Shown here one piece after another: positions 48,793-56,827 of a stretch of 64,000 nt of DNA; positions within the stretch are counted from its first letter, which is position 1; each line of letters begins with the position of its first letter. The stretch lies in contig NZ_LGUR01000207.1 of the NCBI RefSeq assembly GCF_001270495.1, positions 162,273 to 226,272 on the forward strand. Direction: 5' to 3'. The position numbers were made by a program, and so were the translations under genes. The notes beneath the pieces were generated by a model. The model did not search any database and was not told the origin of the DNA. It saw nothing but the letters and a program-made list of their open reading frames with translations. This stretch comes from Streptomyces viridochromogenes. GTDB taxonomy: Bacteria; Actinomycetota; Actinomycetes; Streptomycetales; Streptomycetaceae.

Positions 48793-50031
48793 ATGGCAGG
48801 CAACTCGGACCCGCTCTCGCCGCGGGCCAAGCTCGCCGTGACCGCGGGCAAGGCGGTCGCGGCGGCATCGCGCGCTGCGGGGCGCGGCAGCGGTTCGGTG
48901 ATCGGCGGCCGGGTGGCGCTCAAGCTCGACCCCGACCTCCTCGCGCGACTCGCACAGAACCTGGATGTGGTCCTGGTCTCGGCGACCAACGGGAAGACCA
49001 CCACCACCCGGCTCATCGCCGAGGCACTGCGGGCCGCCGGGCCCGTCGTGTCCAACGCGCTCGGCGCCAACATGCCGGCCGGTATCACCTCGGCGCTCGC
49101 GGGCAGCTCGGAAGCCCGCTACGGCGTCATCGAGGTCGACGAGAAGTACCTCGCCGGAGTCGCCCGGGACACCGACCCCAAATGCATCGCGCTGCTCAAC
49201 CTCTCCCGTGACCAGCTGGACCGTGCCGCCGAGACCCGGATGCTCGCCGAGAACTGGCGTGAGGGACTCGCGGGTTCGAAGGCCGTGATCGTCGCCAACG
49301 CCGACGACCCGCTGGTCGTGTGGGCGGCCTCGTCGTCCCCGAACGTGATCTGGGTCGCCGCCGGCCAGATGTGGAAGGACGACGCCTGGTCCTGCCCGTC
49401 CTGCGGTGGCGTGATGCAGCGGCCGGGAGACGACTGGTTCTGTGGCGAGTGCGGCTTCCGGCGGCCCACGCCGAGCTGGGCGCTCTCCGGTGACCATGTC
49501 CTCGACCCGCACGGGTCGGCCTGGCCCATTCATCTCCAGCTGCCCGGGCGCGCCAACAAGGCCAACGCGGCGTCGTCGGCCGCCGTGGCCGCCGTGTTCG
49601 GGGTGCCGCCGCAGGTCGCCCTGGAGCGGATGTACCAGGTGCAGGCCGTCGCCGGGCGCTATGACGTCGTCCAGTTCCAGGAGCGGGATCTGCGGCTGCT
49701 GCTCGCCAAGAACCCGGCCGGCTGGCTGGAGACGTTCTCCCTCATCGACCCGCCGCCCACCCCGGTGATCCTCTCCGTGAACGCGCGCGGCGCCGACGGT
49801 ACCGACACGTCCTGGCTGTGGGACGTCGACTACACCCGGCTGACCGGGCACCCGATCTGTGTCATCGGCGACCGCAAGCTGGACCTCGCGGTGCGCCTGG
49901 AGGTCGCGAACCAGCAGTTCCAGGTGTGCGAGAACCTGGACCAGGCCGTGCAGATGAGTCCGCCGGGCCGGATCGAGGTCATCGCCAACTACACCGCGTT
50001 CCAGGACCTGCGCCGCCGCGTCGGCAACTGA
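48793..50031 (+). CDS. murT: MurT, Mur-ligase-like subunit of lipid II isoglutaminyl synthase, 412 aa
   Basis: Mur-ligase P-loop VSATNGKTTTTRLIAEAL near residue 60, a four-cysteine ribbon (CPSCGG ... CGECG) at about 200-220 typical of MurT, and a C-terminal DUF1727 domain. With GatD it amidates the D-glutamate of lipid II to D-isoglutamine during peptidoglycan synthesis. ATG 48793 has AAGGAGG upstream. The gatD gene follows 23 bp later. Confidence 0.95.
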   Translation: MAGNSDPLSPRAKLAVTAGKAVAAASRAAGRGSGSVIGGRVALKLDPDLLARLAQNLDVVLVSATNGKTTTTRLIAEALRAAGPVVSNALGANMPAGITSALAGSSEARYGVIEVDEKYLAGVARDTDPKCIALLNLSRDQLDRAAETRMLAENWREGLAGSKAVIVANADDPLVVWAASSSPNVIWVAAGQMWKDDAWSCPSCGGVMQRPGDDWFCGECGFRRPTPSWALSGDHVLDPHGSAWPIHLQLPGRANKANAASSAAVAAVFGVPPQVALERMYQVQAVAGRYDVVQFQERDLRLLLAKNPAGWLETFSLIDPPPTPVILSVNARGADGTDTSWLWDVDYTRLTGHPICVIGDRKLDLAVRLEVANQQFQVCENLDQAVQMSPPGRIEVIANYTAFQDLRRRVGN

Positions 50032-50054
50032 GCACGAGATTTCAGGGGACTTAA

Positions 50055-50783
50055 GTGAGCGACAACCAACTGCGGGTCGTCTGGATCTACCCGGACCTGC
50101 TCAGCACCTACGGCGACCAGGGCAACGCCCTCGTCGTGGAGCGCCGGGCCCGGCAGCGCGGCCTCGACGTGGCCCGTCTCGACGTGCGCAGCGACCAGGC
50201 GATCCCGACCTCCGGCGACATCTATCTGATCGGCGGCGGCGAGGACCGTCCGCAGCGGCTCGCCGCCGAGCGGCTGCGCCGGGACGGCGGTCTGCACCGG
50301 GCCGTCGAGAACGGCGCCATCGTGTTCTCGGTCTGCGCCGGATACCAGATCCTCGGGCACGAGTTCATCAACGACCTCGGTCAGCGTGAGCCCGGTCTCG
50401 GGCTGATCGACGTGGTGTCCGTGCGCGGTGAGGGCGAGCGGTGCGTCGGTGACGTCCTCGGGGACATCGACCCGAGGCTCGGCCTGCCCCCGCTGACCGG
50501 CTTCGAGAACCACCAGGGCGTCACCCACCTCGGCCCCACCGCCCGCCCCTTCGCCAAGGTCCGCCTCGGCAACGGCAACGGAACCGGTGACGGCACGGAG
50601 GGGGCGTACAACGACACGGTCTTCGGTACCTACATGCACGGTCCGGTGCTGGCGCGGAACCCGCTGATCGCCGACCACCTGCTGAAGCTGGCGCTCGACG
50701 TGAACGCGCTGCCGCCGACCGACGACCGCTGGTACGAGGCACTGCGCAACGAGCGCATCGCGGCCGCCCAGCAGCCTGCTTGA
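50055..50783 (+). CDS. gatD: GatD, glutaminase subunit of lipid II isoglutaminyl synthase, 242 aa
   Basis: CobB/CobQ-like class-I glutamine amidotransferase. The nucleophile is Cys94 in VFSVCAGYQILGHEF and the catalytic histidine is His195 in GTYMHGPVL. It releases ammonia from glutamine for MurT. GTG 50055 follows directly behind murT, which fixes the two-gene operon. About 150 bp then separate it from the phosphofructokinase gene. Confidence 0.95.
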   Translation: MSDNQLRVVWIYPDLLSTYGDQGNALVVERRARQRGLDVARLDVRSDQAIPTSGDIYLIGGGEDRPQRLAAERLRRDGGLHRAVENGAIVFSVCAGYQILGHEFINDLGQREPGLGLIDVVSVRGEGERCVGDVLGDIDPRLGLPPLTGFENHQGVTHLGPTARPFAKVRLGNGNGTGDGTEGAYNDTVFGTYMHGPVLARNPLIADHLLKLALDVNALPPTDDRWYEALRNERIAAAQQPA

Positions 50784-50972
50784 CGGCTCGTTCCGCTGGA
50801 TTCCAGCCTGCTGTCACCAGCCCGTCTGACGGCCCGTCCGCACAGGTGAGCGGGGTCGTCCAGCAGGCGGACGCACGGTTCGGCCCCGCCCCCTGATGCC
50901 GCTAGGGTGGCGGGGATTCGAGCCGGACAACGTGGTCCGGTCCCGGCCCACGTTGAGAAGGTATTCCGGGCT

Positions 50973-51998
50973 ATGCGCATTGGTGTCCTCACGTCCGGCG
51001 GCGACTGCCCCGGCCTGAACGCCGTCATCCGGTCCGTCGTGCACCGCGCCGTCGTCGACCACGGCGACGAGGTCATCGGCTTCCGGGACGGCTGGAAGGG
51101 CCTCCTGGAGTGCGACTACCTCAAGCTCGACCTCGACGCGGTGGGTGGCATCCTCGCCCGCGGCGGCACGATTCTCGGTTCGTCCCGGGTCCAGCCCTCC
51201 CATCTGCGGGACGGGGTGGAGCGGGCCAAGGGCCATGTCGCGGAGCTCGGCCTCGACGCGATCATCCCGATCGGCGGCGAGGGCACGCTCAAGGCGGCCC
51301 GGCTGATGTCGGACAGCGGACTGCCCATCGTGGGAGTGCCGAAGACCATCGACAACGACATCGCGGTCACGGACGTCACCTTCGGTTTCGACACGGCCGT
51401 GGGTGTGGCGACCGAGGCCCTGGACCGGCTCAAGACCACCGCCGAGTCCCACCAGCGGGTCCTGGTCGTCGAGGTCATGGGCCGCCACACCGGCTGGATC
51501 GCGTTGCACTCCGGCATGGCGGCCGGCGCGCACGCCATCGTCGTACCGGAACGGCCCTTCGACATCGAGGAACTGGCTCGGCGGGTCGGTGCGCGGTTCG
51601 ACGCCGGCAAGCGCTTCGCGATCGTCGTGGCGGCCGAGGGAGCCAAGCCGCGGCCCGGCTCCATGGAGTTCGACGAGGGCGGCAAGGACATCTACGGCCA
51701 CGAGCGCTTCGCCGGGATCGCGCGCCAGCTGTCGATCGAGCTGGAGCAGCGGCTGGGCAAGGAGGCCCGTCCGGTCATCCTCGGGCATGTACAGCGGGGC
51801 GGTACGCCCACCGCGTACGACCGGGTGCTGGCGACCCGGTTCGGGTGGCATGCGGTGGAGGCCGTACACCGGGGCGAGTTCGGTCACATGACGGCGCTGC
51901 GGGGGACGGACATCGTGATGGTGCCGCTCGCGGAGGCCGTGGAGACGTTGAAGACGGTTCCCGCGGAGCGGTACGAAGAGGCTGAGTGCGTGTTGTGA
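50973..51998 (+). CDS. pfkA: 6-phosphofructokinase, 341 aa
   Basis: Phosphofructokinase group A: TSGGDCPGLNAVIRSVVHRA at the N-terminus, IIPIGGEGTLKAARLMSDSG, the substrate-binding GVPKTIDNDIAVTDVTFGFD, MGRHTGWIAL and LGHVQRGGTPTAYDRVLATR. It phosphorylates fructose-6-phosphate in glycolysis. ATG 50973 starts the conserved N-terminus. A TAGGGT hexamer near 50903 suggests its promoter. A strong hairpin terminates it at 52093. Confidence 0.95.
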   Translation: MRIGVLTSGGDCPGLNAVIRSVVHRAVVDHGDEVIGFRDGWKGLLECDYLKLDLDAVGGILARGGTILGSSRVQPSHLRDGVERAKGHVAELGLDAIIPIGGEGTLKAARLMSDSGLPIVGVPKTIDNDIAVTDVTFGFDTAVGVATEALDRLKTTAESHQRVLVVEVMGRHTGWIALHSGMAAGAHAIVVPERPFDIEELARRVGARFDAGKRFAIVVAAEGAKPRPGSMEFDEGGKDIYGHERFAGIARQLSIELEQRLGKEARPVILGHVQRGGTPTAYDRVLATRFGWHAVEAVHRGEFGHMTALRGTDIVMVPLAEAVETLKTVPAERYEEAECVL

Positions 51999-52015
51999 CG
52001 TGCCGGGCAGAGCTC

Positions 52016-52086
52016 GGTCCGTTCGGTTGATGTGCGGGCTGCGGGCTGTGTGTGGTTGATGGCGCGGTTCCCCGCGCCCCTGGTCG
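52016..52086. repeat. Streptomyces dispersed intergenic repeat, copy 4
   Basis: GGCGCGGTTCCCCGCGCCCC lies at about 52060-52082, forming a 7-bp stem with a TTCC loop, preceded by GTGGTTGATG. This is the reverse-orientation GGGGCGCGGGG element, placed between the phosphofructokinase stop and its terminator. Confidence 0.55.
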
Positions 52087-52092
52087 GCTGTC

Positions 52093-52124
52093 CTACCCCC
52101 GGTCACGAACGTGGCCGGGGGTAG
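52093..52124 (+). terminator. strong terminator of pfkA
   Basis: CTACCCCCGG (52093-52102) pairs with CCGGGGGTAG (52115-52124) and an inner CACG/CGTG extends the stem after one mismatch, leaving an AA turn. TTCTAG follows. It lies 94 bp past the pfkA stop. Confidence 0.82.
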
Positions 52125-52179
52125 TTCTAGTCTGGGCCGGACAGACTTGCACAACCCCCACGAAACAGGAGCCGCCGGA

Positions 52180-53130
52180 ATGGATCACAGCGGGCACGGC
52201 ATGACCATGGATCTGCCGCCGTTCACGCTGGGGCGGGGTCTTCAGTGGTCGGCCGACCCGTTCTTCCTCGTCGCCTGTCTGGTGGGGCTCGCGCTGTACG
52301 GGTGGGGGGTCGTGCGGCTCACGCGACGCGGGGACAAGTGGCCCGTGGGGCGGACCGTCTCCTACGTCGCCGGTGTGCTGTCCGTGCTGCTCGTCATGTG
52401 TACCGGGCTGAACGACTACGGCATGGTCATGTTCAGCGTGCACATGGTGCAGCACATGGTGATCAGCATGCTGTCGCCGATCCTGCTCCTGCTCGGTGCC
52501 CCGATGACACTGGCGCTGCGGGCGCTGCCTCCGGCGGGGCGGGGCCGCAAGGGGCCGCGGGAGTTGTTGCTGGCCCTGCTGCACAGCCGGTACATGCGGA
52601 TCATCACCCATCCGGCGTTCACCATTCCGCTGTTCATCGCCAGCCTGTACGCGCTGTACTTCACGCCGCTCTTCGATTTCCTGATGGGCTCCAAGACCGG
52701 GCACATCGCGATGATGGTGCATTTCCTCGCCGTGGGTGTGGTGTTCTTCTGGCCGATCATCGGCGTGGATCCCGGCCCGCACCGACCGGGGTATCTGATG
52801 CGGATGCTGGAGCTGTTCGCGGGGATGCCGTTCCACGCGTTCTTCGGTATCGCGTTGATGATGGCGTCGGAGCCGATGGTCGAGACGTTCAAGAACCCGC
52901 CCGCCTCCCTCGGTATCGAGGCGCTCTCCGACCAGAACGCGGCCGGCGGGATCGCCTGGGCGTTCAGCGAGATTCCGTCGGTACTGGTGCTGATCGCCCT
53001 GCTGTTCCAGTGGTACGGCTCGGAGCAGCGGCAGGCCCGGCGCAAGGACCGGGCCGCCGACCGGGACGGCGACAAGGAACTCGAGGCCTACAACGCCTAT
53101 TTGGCCTCATTGAACGCACGCGGAAACTGA
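52180..53130 (+). CDS. CtaG-family cytochrome c oxidase assembly protein, 316 aa
   Basis: Polytopic membrane protein with about seven to nine helices of the caa3_CtaG type. It starts with a His/Met-rich MDHSGHGMTM that could bind copper, and has conserved HMVQHMVISMLSPILLLLGA and FLMGSKTGHIAMMVHFLAVG. The family is needed for copper delivery or assembly of cytochrome oxidase. ATG 52180 is chosen because the His/Met-rich start is characteristic. A hairpin at 53138 follows it. Confidence 0.88.
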   Translation: MDHSGHGMTMDLPPFTLGRGLQWSADPFFLVACLVGLALYGWGVVRLTRRGDKWPVGRTVSYVAGVLSVLLVMCTGLNDYGMVMFSVHMVQHMVISMLSPILLLLGAPMTLALRALPPAGRGRKGPRELLLALLHSRYMRIITHPAFTIPLFIASLYALYFTPLFDFLMGSKTGHIAMMVHFLAVGVVFFWPIIGVDPGPHRPGYLMRMLELFAGMPFHAFFGIALMMASEPMVETFKNPPASLGIEALSDQNAAGGIAWAFSEIPSVLVLIALLFQWYGSEQRQARRKDRAADRDGDKELEAYNAYLASLNARGN

Positions 53131-53137
53131 GGAAACC

Positions 53138-53154
53138 GAAAGGCTGCGCCTTTC
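53138..53154. terminator. short perfect hairpin after the CtaG gene
   Basis: GAAAGGC (53138-53144) and GCCTTTC (53148-53154) form a 7-bp stem with a TGC loop, 8 bp after the CtaG stop and before the lipoprotein gene. It is short for a terminator but perfectly matched. Confidence 0.5.
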
Positions 53155-53199
53155 AGTAGCATGAAGCGCGTCGGGGGAACCGCACCGGGGGGAGCGGTA

Positions 53200-54639
53200 A
53201 TGGCGCTTCGCGTGTTCGTGCACAGGGCCGGGAAAACGGCGATTCGGAGGATCGCCGTCCTGTTGGTCCTCGTTCTGGCGCTCAGTGGGTGCGATCGGGA
53301 CGCACCCGTGTGGGCGGTGAAAGCGGTGGCCGCGGGAGTTCCGTCGCTCGCGCCCTTCTTCGACGAGAGTCAGGGCCTGGGGAAGGACCAGCAGGTCAGG
53401 GCGCGGACGGCGCCCGGCGGTCTTCAGCAGGGTGACACTCCTGGGCTGTACGGCGGTTCGAAGCAGCCGACGATCTGTGATGTCCGGCGGCTCAAGGAGT
53501 TCCTCACCGATCCCGCCCAGGAGCGCAAGGCACAGGCGTGGGCAGCCGCGCTCTCCATTACCAGGGGCGAGATTCCGGATTATCTCGGTCGACTCACACC
53601 GGTTCTCCTGCGTCACGACACCCTCGTGAAGAACCACGACTATAAAAAGGGAAGGGCCGCCCCCTTCAACGCGCTGCTCCAGACGGGAATCGCGATTCTC
53701 GTCGACGCGCAAGGACTTCCCGCGGTGAAGTGCTCGTGCGGAAATCCGCTGCGGCCCTTCGAGGGTGACACGACCCGGATAAAGGTCGACTTCGACGACC
53801 GCAACGAGGAATGGAAGGGCTACGAGGAGGCGTCCGTGGTGGCCGTGCGGCCCGCAACACGGAAAGTGGAGCGGCTCGACCTCGTCGACGTCCATGAACC
53901 CGACCGCGGCATCGCCCGACCGGTCGGCACCACCGGCGCCGACGACACCACGTTCGACACGCGTGAACGACGTGCGGTGCCGAGGCTCGCCGGGGAGACG
54001 TTCGGACAGGCGAGCCGGCAGCTGGCCGACCAGGGGCTGGCGGTCGCCTTCGAGGGCGGCGGGCTGCCGCCGGACGACGCCCGGGTCACGGCGTCGGATC
54101 CGCCGGCCGGGAGCAGTCTGCGGTTCGGGGAGTACGTGACGTTGAGCGTGGCCGGGGGGACCTCCGGAGGCTCGACCGAGGGGGCGACGTCGACATCGAC
54201 GTCCACTCCCCCGGGCGCGGGGACTTCCGGGTCTTCGGGGTCTTCCGGGTCGACGCAGGATCCGCCGGCCTCGACGCCACCGACGTCCTCGCCTTCCACT
54301 CCGTCCACGCCCTCCACGTCGTCCTCGTCCTCCTCACCCTCGACGTCCCCGCCGTCCAGCTCGGCTCCGCCGCCCCCGTCGTCGTCCGCACCCGGCAGTC
54401 CCGGTCCCAGCGGCCCCGGTCCCACGAGCGGGCTCCCGTCGTCCGCCCCGCCCTCATCCAACCCACCGCCCAGCTCCGCGCCGCCGCCCTCGCCGACCAA
54501 GCTCCCCACGTCCAGCTCCGCACCCCCGCCTCCGCCCGTGACCAGCTCACCACCGGTGACCACGAGCGCGCCCCCGACCAGCGCCCCGGCGACCGGCGTC
54601 CCGTCCACCGGTGGGCCCGCCACGAGCGCGACCGCCTAG
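53200..54639 (+). CDS. PASTA-domain lipoprotein with DUF6777-like region and Ser/Pro/Thr tail, 479 aa
   Basis: Lipoprotein signal RRIAVLLVLVLALSGC, then a globular region resembling DUF6777 (ICDVRRLKEFLTDPAQERKA ... VKCSCGNPLRPFEG) to about 240, one PASTA-type repeat (VPRLAGETFGQASRQLADQG ... ASDPPAGSSLRFGEYVTLSV) at about 262-325, and a long Ser/Pro/Thr-rich tail of about 150 residues. PASTA repeats bind peptidoglycan fragments. ATG 53200 has a GGGGAG site; ATG 53161 is an in-frame alternative. The Ser/Thr kinase follows 39 bp later, so this lipoprotein may serve as its separate sensor. Confidence 0.8.
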   Translation: MALRVFVHRAGKTAIRRIAVLLVLVLALSGCDRDAPVWAVKAVAAGVPSLAPFFDESQGLGKDQQVRARTAPGGLQQGDTPGLYGGSKQPTICDVRRLKEFLTDPAQERKAQAWAAALSITRGEIPDYLGRLTPVLLRHDTLVKNHDYKKGRAAPFNALLQTGIAILVDAQGLPAVKCSCGNPLRPFEGDTTRIKVDFDDRNEEWKGYEEASVVAVRPATRKVERLDLVDVHEPDRGIARPVGTTGADDTTFDTRERRAVPRLAGETFGQASRQLADQGLAVAFEGGGLPPDDARVTASDPPAGSSLRFGEYVTLSVAGGTSGGSTEGATSTSTSTPPGAGTSGSSGSSGSTQDPPASTPPTSSPSTPSTPSTSSSSSSPSTSPPSSSAPPPPSSSAPGSPGPSGPGPTSGLPSSAPPSSNPPPSSAPPPSPTKLPTSSSAPPPPPVTSSPPVTTSAPPTSAPATGVPSTGGPATSATA

Positions 54640-54678
54640 CAACCACGCAGCGCACCCGCAGAACCCGGGAGTCACCGG

Positions 54679-56607
54679 ATGCCTTCAGGATCACCGACAT
54701 CGGGAGTGGGCCGGGTCATCGCCGGCCGTTATCTGCTGCTGAACCGGCTCGGCAGCGGGGGTATGGGCCATGTCTGGCTCGCCCACGACCAGAGACTCGC
54801 CTGCGAGGTCGCGCTGAAGGAGATCGTGTTCCGGGACCCGGCCGAGGCCGACGAGCGCGAGGCCAGGGTGGCGCGGGCCCGGGCCGAGGCAAGGCACGCC
54901 GCGGGGCTGCGCGGGCATCCGCATGTGGTGACCGTGCACGACGTGCTGGAGCACGAGGGTCTGCCGTGGATCGTCATGGAGTACGTGGCAGGCGCTATCA
55001 ACCTGCGCGACCTCATCGAACAGCACGGTCCTCCGGCGCCCGCGGAGTGCGCCCGCGTCGGGCTCGCCGTACTCGACGCGCTGACGGCCGGACATGAGCG
55101 GGGCGTCATGCACCGGGACGTGAAACCGGCGAACATCCTGCTGGCGCCGGACCGCACCGGGGCCCCGCACGGCCGTGTGCTGCTCACCGACTACGGCATC
55201 TCCGTGCAGCCGGACGCCGGGGAGAAGCGGTACACACTGGCCTCGGTGCTCGTGGGTACGGCGGGGTATCTGGCGCCGGAGCGGGTCACGGGCGGGGCGC
55301 CCACGCCGGCCACGGATCTGTTCTCGCTGGGCTGCACGCTGTACCAGGCCGTCGAGGGGCGGGGTCCCTTCGACCGCGAGTCGCATCTCGCCCAGGTCAC
55401 CGCGGTGGTCATGGAGGAGCCCCGGCCGGCCGTACGGGCCGGGGCGCTGGGGCCCGTCGTGCGGGCCCTGCTGGAGAAGGATCCGGCACGGCGGATGTCC
55501 GCGGCGGAGGCGGCGGCGGCGCTGTCACGGATCGTCACCCCGGAGGTCGACGCGTACGCGCGCACCCAGACCGACCTCGGTTCGCAGCCGCACTGGGGTG
55601 GGGCACCGCCGGGGCCCGCGCCCGACCCGGCGGGGTTCGGCCCCTCCCTGCCCGTGTCCGACCGGGCCGTGTCCGATCGCCCCCGCGGCGCCCAGGGCTT
55701 CGGTTCGCTGCCCGAGCCGCCCGAGCCGCTCGGCGGCCCGCATGACTTCCGTCCCGTGCCTGACGGGCCAGACGGGCCCAGCCGGACCCGCCCGCGTGTT
55801 CTCCACGCGGTTCTCGCCGGCCTTCTCGGGCTGGCGCTGGCGGGGGCCGGTGTCTGGTACGCCATGGCCCGGGAGTCGGACCCCGCCGGCGGGACGGGGC
55901 GGCCGTACGGTGCTGCCGTCGGGCTCGCTGCCCCGCTCAAGGACGGTGACTGCGTACTGGCCGACTGGCCCGGCGCGACCGCTTTCAAGGGCACGCCCCG
56001 GCTGAGTCTGGACCCCAGCTGCCGGGAGCAGGCGCCCGACGGGCAGGTGATGGGCTTCGTCACCGCCGCGTCCGCCGCCGAGGCCCGTCAGGAGGGGCCG
56101 GCCGCGTGCGAGGAGCGGACGGAGGAGGTCCGCGAGCGGCTCGCGGACGTGCGCAGCTTCGCCCTCGTACCGACCGAGGCGGGATTCGAGACGGCCGGGC
56201 GGCGCACGGCCTGTCTGGTGCTGGGCGCGAACGGGCCGGTGTACGGGCCGCTGGGCGGGCACCGGCAGGAGGGGGCGGCCTTCGCCGACACGGCGACCAT
56301 GCAGCGGCGGGACTGTCTGGACGTGCGCTCCCGCCGGGACGCGCGGCTGGTGTCCTGCGCGGACCCGCACGACGAGCAGGTGCTCGGGTTCACCCGACTG
56401 GGCGCCGACGTCACGCTGTCCGAGGCACGCACCGAGTCGGACACGGCGTGCGCCCGGGAGGTGCCACCGCGCGACTACGGCTTCGATCCTTCCGTGTACA
56501 CGGCGGGCTCCTGGACGAGCGAGGGAGCCTGGAAGAACGGGACTCATTTCGCCGTGTGCACCGTCCGGAAGCAGAACGGGGGCACCATGGAGGGGGACGA
56601 ACCCTGA
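54679..56607 (+). CDS. membrane Ser/Thr protein kinase with duplicated Cys-containing ectodomain, 642 aa
   Basis: Hanks-type kinase domain about 16-285: GSGGMGHVWLAHD, VALKEIVF (Lys), HRDVKPANILL, and TDYGIS in place of the usual DFG, then GTAGYLAPERV. A Pro-rich linker leads to one membrane segment at about 374-396 (VLHAVLAGLLGLALAGAGVW). The outer part (about 410-635) has two similar halves, each with GDC/RDC, a middle SC and later C residues, resembling the septum-formation domain family. It has no PASTA repeats of its own. A PASTA lipoprotein gene precedes it and a small membrane protein follows. Confidence 0.9.
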   Translation: MPSGSPTSGVGRVIAGRYLLLNRLGSGGMGHVWLAHDQRLACEVALKEIVFRDPAEADEREARVARARAEARHAAGLRGHPHVVTVHDVLEHEGLPWIVMEYVAGAINLRDLIEQHGPPAPAECARVGLAVLDALTAGHERGVMHRDVKPANILLAPDRTGAPHGRVLLTDYGISVQPDAGEKRYTLASVLVGTAGYLAPERVTGGAPTPATDLFSLGCTLYQAVEGRGPFDRESHLAQVTAVVMEEPRPAVRAGALGPVVRALLEKDPARRMSAAEAAAALSRIVTPEVDAYARTQTDLGSQPHWGGAPPGPAPDPAGFGPSLPVSDRAVSDRPRGAQGFGSLPEPPEPLGGPHDFRPVPDGPDGPSRTRPRVLHAVLAGLLGLALAGAGVWYAMARESDPAGGTGRPYGAAVGLAAPLKDGDCVLADWPGATAFKGTPRLSLDPSCREQAPDGQVMGFVTAASAAEARQEGPAACEERTEEVRERLADVRSFALVPTEAGFETAGRRTACLVLGANGPVYGPLGGHRQEGAAFADTATMQRRDCLDVRSRRDARLVSCADPHDEQVLGFTRLGADVTLSEARTESDTACAREVPPRDYGFDPSVYTAGSWTSEGAWKNGTHFAVCTVRKQNGGTMEGDEP

Positions 56608-56620
56608 GGAGGGTGTTGCG

Positions 56621-56800
56621 ATGCCCGGTTCTAGCGGTTCCACGGATGGTTCTACCAAGGCGATGGGGGTGGTCACCGTCGGCGGTCTCGTCGTGGTGAC
56701 GGCCTACACGGTGGCGCTCGGGAGCAATGGCTGGCTGTGGTTCGGGTGGGTGGTGCTGGGGCTGATCACCCTGGGGATGGTCGCCAGCCGCAGCACCTGA
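56621..56800 (+). CDS. small two-helix membrane protein, 59 aa
   Basis: ATG 56621 follows a GAGGAGGG site 13 bp after the kinase stop, and the frame stops at TGA 56798-56800. The product has a Gly/Ser-rich N-terminus (MPGSSGSTDGSTKAM), two hydrophobic segments (GVVTVGGLVVVTAYTVAL and WLWFGWVVLGLITLGMVA) and ends SRST. Good ribosome binding site, tight spacing to the kinase and coherent membrane topology support it. Function unknown. Confidence 0.7.
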   Translation: MPGSSGSTDGSTKAMGVVTVGGLVVVTAYTVALGSNGWLWFGWVVLGLITLGMVASRST

Positions 56801-56827
56801 GCCGTAGAGCTGGTGTCGGGGCCTGTG

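Noticed and set aside
54180..54620. Ser/Pro/Thr-coding low-complexity DNA as a separate repeat element
   Set aside because: It is the stalk of the lipoprotein in frame; no regular DNA period was seen.
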